Shown: positions 1-6,910 of the stretch, piece by piece | Position numbering within the stretch: the first letter of the stretch is position 1 | Layout of the letters: every line of letters starts with the position of its first letter | Assembly (NCBI GenBank): GCA_044346175.1 | Contig: JBIIZQ010000006.1 | Location: 1 to 64,000 of the forward strand | Length of the DNA stretch: 64,000 bases | Direction: 5' to 3' | Source of the DNA: JBJTUH01 sp044346175 | Lineage (GTDB): Bacteria; Cyanobacteriota; Vampirovibrionia; Vampirovibrionales; JAJTHC01 | Made by a program: the position numbers and the translations under genes | The notes under the pieces: model-generated | Databases searched by the model: none | The model's input: only the letters and a program-made list of their open reading frames with translations | Told to the model about the DNA's origin: nothing

Positions 1-1886
1 ATTATACCAGAAACGTATTGGTAAGGCCTCTATTGCGTGAGGACTACACCTTCCGTCTTACACGCCATTATACCAGAAACGTATTGGTAAGGCCTCTATT
101 GCCCCATCAGTCACGACACGGCAAACAGCCGTATTATACCAGAAACGTATTGGTAAGGCCTCTATTGCAAACAATGCAACTACTTGTTACAAGCATCCAT
201 TATACCAGAAACGTATTGGTAAGGCCTCTATTGCAAAAAATTGATTACAACCAAGACGCTACCAATTATACCAGAAACGTATTGGTAAGGCCTCTATTGC
301 ATGAAATAACAATAGACTCAATACCTTCAAATTATACCAGAAACGTATTGGTAAGGCCTCTATTGCGAAAAAAGAGGAGGTTTTGAGAAAGTTGTAATTA
401 TACCAGAAACGTATTGGTAAGGCCTCTATTGCGTTTAGTTGTAAAGGTGTTTTTGGTGATGAATTATACCAGAAACGTATTGGTAAGGCCTCTATTGCGA
501 TTACCCAGCAGTACTAGACTACCTGCAGATTATACCAGAAACGTATTGGTAAGGCCTCTATTGCCATTGTGCTATGGGTTTCATGTTTCGGACGATTATA
601 CCAGAAACGTATTGGTAAGGCCTCTATTGCTCGCACCATTTTGGATACTCCACGATAACCCATTATACCAGAAACGTATTGGTAAGGCCTCTATTGCGAT
701 ATGATGATGTTGGTTTATGTTGATGGGATTATACCAGAAACGTATTGGTAAGGCCTCTATTGCCCAGGCTACGAGAGGCGGACGTGTGGAAACATTATAC
801 CAGAAACGTATTGGTAAGGCCTCTATTGCTGTTTAAGCGGGCATTCTTGCGGTTGAGGTATTATACCAGAAACGTATTGGTAAGGCCTCTATTGCGTTTT
901 TTGAAGTGTTGTTATCCTTGAGCAAATTATACCAGAAACGTATTGGTAAGGCCTCTATTGCGGAATCTTCAACCTGAGCCTGGGCTAGAATATTATACCA
1001 GAAACGTATTGGTAAGGCCTCTATTGCGGCAAAAAGTGATAATTCGCCGTGCATTACATTATACCAGAAACGTATTGGTAAGGCCTCTATTGCTACTGGG
1101 TAAAGTGTATTCTTTTTTTACTGATTATACCAGAAACGTATTGGTAAGGCCTCTATTGCCCCTAGACCTTGCAAGGTCTAGGGTTTCTTATTATACCAGA
1201 AACGTATTGGTAAGGCCTCTATTGCGCCCCGCAAGGGTTTCAGCCGTTTATTTATATTATACCAGAAACGTATTGGTAAGGCCTCTATTGCAGTTATCAT
1301 AGGTGTCACGACCTAGAGATCATTATACCAGAAACGTATTGGTAAGGCCTCTATTGCGTAGCTTAGCTACGCCGTAAGTAGCAATGGATTATACCAGAAA
1401 CGTATTGGTAAGGCCTCTATTGCATGCCTTAAACAGGCGTGTAAACGGCATGTATTATACCAGAAACGTATTGGTAAGGCCTCTATTGCCTTGTTATTAT
1501 GTTGATGATGTATTAGAAAATTATACCAGAAACGTATTGGTAAGGCCTCTATTGCCCGCCACCCTGACCCACATCAGCGGTGTTGATTATACCAGAAACG
1601 TATTGGTAAGGCCTCTATTGCACGGCTATACGGCGGGGCATTGATAATTCTATTATACCAGAAACGTATTGGTAAGGCCTCTATTGCGATTAAACTGAAT
1701 CAACGCCAAAAAGTGATATTATACCAGAAACGTATTGGTAAGGCCTCTATTGCTCAACCCTCTTGCACCTGCTGGACTTACAGATTATACCAGAAACGTA
1801 TTGGTAAGGCCTCTATTGCCCTCTCCTTTATTTTAAAACGGACTTCGGTGATTATACCAGAAACGTATTGGTAAGGCCTCTATTGC
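1..1886 (-). CRISPR. CRISPR array, 29 repeats, type II-C-like
   Basis: There are 29 identical 36-bp repeats, reading ATTATACCAG...CCTCTATTGC on the plus strand. They are separated by 28 spacers of 30 bp (two of 31 bp). Repeat starts run 1, 67, 133, 199 and so on to 1851. The first repeat begins at base 1, so the array may continue to the left. On the minus strand each repeat starts GCAATAGAGG and ends CTGGTATAAT. That layout, with a TGG-TATAAT or TGG-TAAAAT type 3' end, is known from Campylobacter and Neisseria type II-C arrays, where each repeat carries its own promoter. I therefore place transcription on the minus strand. No cas gene or clear tracrRNA is visible here; cas9-cas1-cas2 would be expected to the left. 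Subtype and strand are inferences from the repeat. Confidence 0.97.
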
Positions 1887-2076
1887 GCATACAAGCCTGT
1901 TGTGTAAAAATTTCCAAAAAGTACCCCCCACATTTGAGGATAGCGGGAGCCATAGCCTTGGGGGGGTTTATCCGACTCTCGTTTTGAGGATACGCTTTCA
2001 CGCAGAGCCTTGAAAGTCTGTAAGTTGATTGTGCAGTCATTTTCGGGCAATGGCAAGCCTGATTCTTGCTATTACC
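1887..2076. other. Array-flanking non-coding stretch
   Basis: This is the sequence between the last array repeat and the recombinase fragment. Its first 30 bp could be the remnant of a former spacer. It contains a run of seven G at about 1961-1967. I see no gene, no repeat and no obvious AT-rich leader in it. Confidence 0.4.
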
Positions 2077-2343
2077 CTACCCCCACCCTTTCATGGCTTC
2101 GATGAGTTCTTGCTCGGAGGTGCGGCAATAGTCTCGGGTGGTTTTAATGTCGGCATGGCCGCAGGCCATTTGCAGCATGACCAGCGAACGGCCTTTATTG
2201 GCATTCAGGGTTACAAACGCACGGCGCAGGGCATGGCTGGCGGTCTGGACTCCGGCTTTGTCGCCAATCCTCCGCACCCGCTGATACACTCCGTCTTTTC
2301 GCATTTGCTGGCCAAGGGCGTTCGGGTGCAGCCTCCTAATTCT
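2077..2343 (-). pseudogene. Tyrosine recombinase, C-terminal fragment
   Basis: The reading frame holds only the last 80-90 residues of a XerC/D-like tyrosine recombinase. It has the HALRRAF motif (His and second catalytic Arg) and GHADIKTTRDY with the GH pair and the Tyr nucleophile position. The first catalytic Arg and the core-binding domain are missing: upstream there is an in-frame stop at 2344-2346. The earliest ATG (2304) lies inside the conserved fold, so it is not a natural start. It is a broken gene in the insert between the main CRISPR array and the isolated repeat at 2789. It is likely a relic of a mobile element and is not expected to be active. Confidence 0.8.
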
Positions 2344-2373
2344 TCAAAAACTAACCGTAGGAGTTCTACCTAC

Positions 2374-2721
2374 CTAATAAGAAATAATTTTTTCAATAAT
2401 CCACTCAGCGATTCTCTTAATCGTCTCGTTTTTATCTTTCCCTGAAAAAAACACCGTATTTTCATCTTGTGTAGCTTCCCACATACCTCTTTTTGACTCT
2501 TGGGAGCCAGGTATAACTACTTGGAAATAACCATTAGTTACAAGCCCACATTCTTTAATTTGAACAGCTGAAAGATGCTTATAAAAAACTATTTTGGCCC
2601 CGTCAAAACCTTGTGTCAAAAAACCAAGCCTCCCTTTTCGAGTAATCACCAAAAAGTGTTCATAAAAAGAAATTTGTCCATTAACACCTTCTAAAAAATA
2701 AAAAGGGTTATCAAATTGCAT
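2374..2721 (-). CDS. Small PH-like (DUF4429-type) domain protein
   Basis: This encodes a protein of about 115 residues. It resembles the bacterial PH-like domain often annotated DUF4429 and found beside SHOCT domains: a beta-rich body with FDGAKIVFYKHLSAVQIKE and GYFQVVIPGSQESK, then an amphipathic C-terminal helix (IKRIAEWIIEKI). Only one copy of the domain is present and there is no signal peptide or membrane segment. The start is placed at the ATG at 2721, because the longer frame begins with TTG two codons earlier. The gene is visibly more AT-rich than its neighbours and sits next to a recombinase fragment, so it was probably acquired. Its function is unknown. The family call rests on motif memory only. 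Confidence 0.6.
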   Translation of the reverse strand: MQFDNPFYFLEGVNGQISFYEHFLVITRKGRLGFLTQGFDGAKIVFYKHLSAVQIKECGLVTNGYFQVVIPGSQESKRGMWEATQDENTVFFSGKDKNETIKRIAEWIIEKIISY

Positions 2722-2788
2722 TTTCAAACTCTCAATCTATGGAATAAATCCAAAAAAGAAACCGATGTTGACTTAGGATAGGATTTTA

Positions 2789-2824
2789 ATTATACCAGAA
2801 ACGTATTGGTAAGGCCTCTATTGC
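2789..2824 (-). repeat. Isolated perfect CRISPR repeat
   Basis: This is a 36-bp copy identical to the array repeats, 902 bp beyond the end of the main array. The interval holds the recombinase fragment and the PH-like gene, so the array was probably split by an insertion or rearrangement. On the minus strand the copy still ends in the extended -10 sequence TGGTATAAT. Confidence 0.95.
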
Positions 2825-3001
2825 AGGGGTGGGTGGGCGGATTGTGACTCGTCGAAATTTTGAACCTTAAACCCATGTGGTTACAAATTGCTTTTATTAT
2901 CATAAATAAGTTTTCACTTCCTTAACAAAAGCATCACTCAGCAACAGAGATACCCCCTACCTCATCATGTCGGTGATATGCTATAAGTAATAAAATATGG
3001 T

Positions 3002-3298
3002 ATGTATACCATACGTGCCAAACCCTTGTTAATGCACCACCCTCCTTATTCGCAATCAACCGACACGCCCATGATACCCCCTGAAACCCTCCAAGCCCTC
3101 ATTCAACCCCTCGACCCCCATGCCGAAATTACCGTTCTGGACAAAACAGGCATGCAGGACCACTACCAAGTGTTTATTCGCTCCGAAAAACTTAAAGCAA
3201 AACCCCTCCTTGAAGCCCACCGTGCAGTGTATACCATGGTGGATGAAGCCATGAAGTCAGGGGCATTACACGCCCTTGAACTCAAACTTTTGCCCTAG
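3002..3298 (+). CDS. BolA/IbaG-family protein
   Basis: This is a small BolA-like protein. BolA proteins work with monothiol glutaredoxins in iron-sulfur trafficking and stress responses in the cytoplasm. The recognisable part is the C-terminal two thirds: DHYQVFIRSEKLKAKPLLEAH, where the family has a Gly/Asp-His-Tyr, then a Lys-x-Leu-x-x-x-His pattern. It continues with VYTMVDEAMKSGALHALELK and ends at the usual position. The start is uncertain. The first ATG (3002) gives 98 residues, ATG 3032 gives 88, and ATG 3071 gives 75, close to a minimal BolA. None has a clear ribosome binding site. It lies 98 bp before the radical SAM gene on the same strand. Confidence 0.75.
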   Translation: MYTIRAKPLLMHHPPYSQSTDTPMIPPETLQALIQPLDPHAEITVLDKTGMQDHYQVFIRSEKLKAKPLLEAHRAVYTMVDEAMKSGALHALELKLLP

Positions 3299-3395
3299 TA
3301 CCCTGTGTGCTTAGCCCCTTGGGTGTATGCTATGTGCATCCAAGAGGCTTCTAGTGATAACCTGCCTGCTTAAACCATCTATCCATGGTACCTTC

Positions 3396-6300
3396 ATGCC
3401 AATGACTCCCACCACCTCCGTTCCTCAAGCCTTGCAATCCTCCTCCCAAACCCCATGCTTTGAAGTGCCTATGGCATTGATTGAGCGTGAGATTCTGCCC
3501 TATGTCGATAAACCAGGGCGTTACCTAGGACTGGAGCAAGGCACCCTTCAAAAACCTTGGGGAACCACAAAGGCAAACATGGTGTTGGCATTCCCTGATT
3601 TATACGAAATTGGGATGTCCAGCTACGCCATTAAGCTTTTGTATAGTGTGGTGAATGCCCACCCTGATTACTACTGCGACCGTGTTTATGCCCCCGCTTT
3701 GGACTTCAAAGCCAAACTGGCAGAACACGCCCTCCCACTGTATGCCGTAGAGTCCAAGCGTCCCTTGCAGGCGTTTGACATGGTGGCCGTCTCCTTACAG
3801 TACGAGCTGAATTACACGACCGCCCTCGGTTTAATGGATGCGGCACGCTTCCCCTTGCATCAGGTAGAGCGATTGCACCAGCCGTTCCCTGTGGTGCTAG
3901 CAGGTGGTCCTGGGGCGACCCATCCCGCACCGTTGAGTCCGTACTTTGATGGCTTCCTCATCGGTGACGGTGAAGACCTTTTAATTGAAGTCATGGACAC
4001 CATCACCAAGCACAAGGCACAGTACGGCTCGGCGTATGCTGAAAAACCTGTGTTGCTTGAAGCGTTGTCTCAACTAGAGGGGGTCTATATCCCAACCATT
4101 ACCAAGGGCATTGTCTACAAAAGATTGGTGGATATTGCCACGCAAAACGTTGAACTTGCCCCCCTGATTCCCAGTGTGGAAGCCGTCCATGACCGTGTGG
4201 TGGTTGAAGCTCGCCGTGGGTGCGACCGCATGTGTCGCTTCTGTCAGCCCTGCTTTATTAACCTCCCTGTGCGGGAGCAACATATTGATAAAATCCGTGA
4301 TAGTGCCTTGAAGGAACTCCACAAAACAGGGTATGAAGAGTGTTCTTTACTGTCATTGAGTATTGCAGATTATTCACAGCTTACCACCTTGGTGAAAGAG
4401 GTTTCGGGGGCTTTGAAGCAGGAAGGGGCTTCGTTGTCCTTACCGAGTCAGCGCGCCGACCGTTTCAGTGTCCAAGTGGCGGAAGAAGTCCAAAGCGTCC
4501 GTAAAAGTACCCTCACGTTTGCCCCTGAAGCAGGCACGCCCCGTTTGCGGGATGTCATTAACAAAAACCTCAGTGATGCCGAAATCCAAGACGCAGTAAC
4601 CACGGCGTATCGGGCAGGCTGGAGTAAGGTTAAACTCTACTTCATGATTGGCTTACCCACCGAAACCTACGACGACCTTGACGGGATTGTCCAAATTGTG
4701 AAAAAGCTCCAGTGGCTTTGCGACCAAATTCGTCAAGAACCCGCCTTTAAGGGGCGAGGTCGTCTTGAAGTGAATGTCACCATTTCTAACTTTGTCCCCA
4801 AGCCCCATACGCCTTTCCAATGGTGCGCTCAGGACAGTTTAACGATGTTGGCAGAAAAAATCAGCTATCTTAAAAGTCATTTTGCCTCGTTCAAGGGCGT
4901 GAAGGTGAATTATACAGACGCTGAAATCAGTAAAATGGAATGCGTCGTCACGAAAGCCGATGCCTCGTTTGCCCCTGTGTTGGCTTACGCCTATGAAAAC
5001 GGTGCGTACCTCGATGCGTGGGACATGACAACAAACGCCGATAAGTGGCTTGCCGCCATGGAAAAAGTAGGCGTCGACCCTGAATACTATACCCGTGAAC
5101 GTCTCCTTGACCTCGATGAAGCCTTACCTTGGGATATGATTGATGTGGGCGTGGATAAATCATGGCTTCAAAATGAGTACCGTCGTGCCATGGAAGCCGC
5201 AAGTACGGTTCCCTGTTTTGATGCGTGTTCTTCCTGCGGCGTGTGTGGGAAGTTTCTCACGTGGCCTAGTTTTTCTCGGGATGTCCAAAGCTCTGAAAAA
5301 CCCAGCCACCAAGACGCTGCCCCTTGGTTAACGCAAACCCACCTTGCCCCGCAATATGCACCTGTCCTAACGGATGAGACAGCCCCCTCGCTTGAGCCTG
5401 TCCTTGAAGACGCTGTTGCTGTGGATGAAGAGGGTACCCCTTTACCTGAAAGAACGCGTCTTGAAGCACTCAAGATATTGCCCAAGCACCGTATCCGCCT
5501 GAAACTTGCGAAGCTAGGACACCAACGCTTCCTCTCACACCTTGACTGGATGCGTGGTCTACAGCGTGCCGTGGTGCGTGCTAACATTCCTGTAGCGTAC
5601 AGTTTAGGGTTTAACCCCAAGCCTAAAATGGGCTTTTCCCCTGCGCTTCCCTTATTTGCGGAATCTTACGGAGAATGGGTGGATATTGACCTTGCGCATC
5701 CTTGCAGTGCGGATGTTGTCAAAGCAAAGCTTAATACGTTCTTGCTTGCGGAGGGACAGGTATTAGAAGCGTTTGAAGTTCCTCTTGCCACGCCCAGTGT
5801 GGATAGTGGACTCCTCTCAATGACGTATTCACTAAAAGTCCCTTGTGAAAAGCTAGCACCTCAAGCTATGATAGAAGAGACACTCAAGCATTTTATGTCT
5901 CAAGCGTCGTGGTGTGTGACCCTTTCCATGAAACTTGCCGACCCTGAAAAAAAGCAACGTCGTGCCGACAAGCCTCACAACAAGCACTTCAGCCGTAAGC
6001 AAGTCACCAGTATGCAGTCTGTCACCCTCGACCTTAAACCTCATATTCAAGACTTTTCTTTTTCGTTTTTGTCTCCCGCATCCTCCGATGCACAGGCATC
6101 CACCTTGGTAATCACCTTCTCAATGGAAAAATCTCTTGTACTCCGATACGATTCTGACAGTGCGGCTTGGCAGGCATCTCATGTGCGTGAAACTGACCCC
6201 GCCCTCATTGATCGTTCTCAGGGGCAAGGTACCAAATGGATTAAGCCTGATTGGATGATGACCCTGTTACACTCAATGTTTGCCTCTGTGCTGGATGGAG

Positions 6301-6533
6301 TTCCAACGTCCAACGTGATTTGTGATGCAGTCCCTGCGGCCATTGAACCAAGTAAACTCCCAAGGGAGGCCCTTGATTCAATACACACCCTTGATGTTCA
6401 AACACAAGTATCTGAAGTCTCCTTGGCTTCTCAACGTGTGATACCGTGGCGACTTGCACGTGTTGCCTTAAATTTACCTCAGTTTTCGGTGTCTCCTAAT
6501 ACCGAAGTTTTACCTGTGCTTACCTCTGTATAA
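3396..6533 (+). CDS. B12-binding-like radical SAM protein fused to DUF2344
   Basis: This large fusion protein has about 1045 residues. The N-terminal part resembles a B12-binding fold (VLAGGPGATHP, FLIGDGED). It is followed by a radical SAM domain with CxxxCxxC in GCDRMCRFC at about residues 276-283, which binds the 4Fe-4S cluster that cleaves S-adenosylmethionine. A second Cys group, PCFDACSSCGVC, lies near residue 605. The C-terminal third is the DUF2344/TIGR03936 domain (RIRLKLAKLGHQRFLSHLDW, then YSLGFNPKPKMGFSPALPL). This TIGR03960 plus DUF2344 arrangement is known in Cyanobacteria and some Firmicutes. The domain often lies next to RNase E/G and ribosomal protein genes, as here. Its substrate is unknown. 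I chose ATG 3396 over 3327 because the upstream residues look non-conserved. Confidence 0.88.
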   Translation: MPMTPTTSVPQALQSSSQTPCFEVPMALIEREILPYVDKPGRYLGLEQGTLQKPWGTTKANMVLAFPDLYEIGMSSYAIKLLYSVVNAHPDYYCDRVYAPALDFKAKLAEHALPLYAVESKRPLQAFDMVAVSLQYELNYTTALGLMDAARFPLHQVERLHQPFPVVLAGGPGATHPAPLSPYFDGFLIGDGEDLLIEVMDTITKHKAQYGSAYAEKPVLLEALSQLEGVYIPTITKGIVYKRLVDIATQNVELAPLIPSVEAVHDRVVVEARRGCDRMCRFCQPCFINLPVREQHIDKIRDSALKELHKTGYEECSLLSLSIADYSQLTTLVKEVSGALKQEGASLSLPSQRADRFSVQVAEEVQSVRKSTLTFAPEAGTPRLRDVINKNLSDAEIQDAVTTAYRAGWSKVKLYFMIGLPTETYDDLDGIVQIVKKLQWLCDQIRQEPAFKGRGRLEVNVTISNFVPKPHTPFQWCAQDSLTMLAEKISYLKSHFASFKGVKVNYTDAEISKMECVVTKADASFAPVLAYAYENGAYLDAWDMTTNADKWLAAMEKVGVDPEYYTRERLLDLDEALPWDMIDVGVDKSWLQNEYRRAMEAASTVPCFDACSSCGVCGKFLTWPSFSRDVQSSEKPSHQDAAPWLTQTHLAPQYAPVLTDETAPSLEPVLEDAVAVDEEGTPLPERTRLEALKILPKHRIRLKLAKLGHQRFLSHLDWMRGLQRAVVRANIPVAYSLGFNPKPKMGFSPALPLFAESYGEWVDIDLAHPCSADVVKAKLNTFLLAEGQVLEAFEVPLATPSVDSGLLSMTYSLKVPCEKLAPQAMIEETLKHFMSQASWCVTLSMKLADPEKKQRRADKPHNKHFSRKQVTSMQSVTLDLKPHIQDFSFSFLSPASSDAQASTLVITFSMEKSLVLRYDSDSAAWQASHVRETDPALIDRSQGQGTKWIKPDWMMTLLHSMFASVLDGVPTSNVICDAVPAAIEPSKLPREALDSIHTLDVQTQVSEVSLASQRVIPWRLARVALNLPQFSVSPNTEVLPVLTSV

Positions 6534-6883
6534 ATACCTTAAGGTTCTGTGTGCGTCATCCTGAAGGCGTGTGCGGTTTAAGCCATTTTTTGCAAGTGTA
6601 AGTGTCTTGTATCTAAGCTTTTTCAAGCACTATGTTTTTAAAAAGCGATGACAAGTTTGTCACGATGCCCTAACAGGCGGGTTTGCTCGTATCGCTTTTA
6701 TGGTGTGTGTATGTGCGTGGTGTCGTTCGATGTGCCACCACTGCTTCTCAAGTTTAACCTAGCTTTTTTAAAGTATTTTATGTGTGTGCGATTTCACCCA
6801 ATGGATTTTACAAGTTTTCACGGCATAGCCTCACGCTTCTCTTGTGTGAGTGGGGCTATGTGTTGTGTCGTGTTTTTGAAAGG
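6534..6883. other. Long leader region upstream of rne
   Basis: These 350 bp contain no convincing gene. A 79-codon frame here looks spurious (poor composition, no binding site). E. coli and cyanobacterial rne mRNAs have long 5' leaders used for autoregulation, and this stretch could serve the same role. I see no strong terminator or palindrome in it. Confidence 0.35.
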
Positions 6884-6910
6884 ATGATGGTTCATCGTGA
6901 TGATGGCTAA
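6884..6910 (+). CDS. Possible 8-codon upstream ORF overlapping the rne start
   Basis: A short frame begins ATGATG just after the purine-rich sequence GAAAGG, encodes MMVHRDDG and stops with TAA at 6908-6910. It overlaps the rne start codons (6900/6903) in another frame. The better ribosome binding site belongs to this short frame, which suggests translational coupling or leader control of rne. Whether it is translated cannot be told from sequence. Confidence 0.35.
   Translation: MMVHRDDG

Noticed and set aside
18..1874. Open frames of 60-120 codons across the CRISPR array
   Set aside because: They consist of the translated repeat (YTRNVLVRPLL or its other frames) plus spacers; no real genes.
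2789..2900. Isolated repeat as the anti-repeat of a tracrRNA
   Set aside because: Anti-repeats are normally imperfect; this copy is identical to the array repeats. The bases after it show no clear nexus hairpin or U-rich terminator.
6648..6887. 79-codon frame upstream of rne
   Set aside because: Cys/Phe-rich with no binding site or family resemblance; more likely part of the rne leader.
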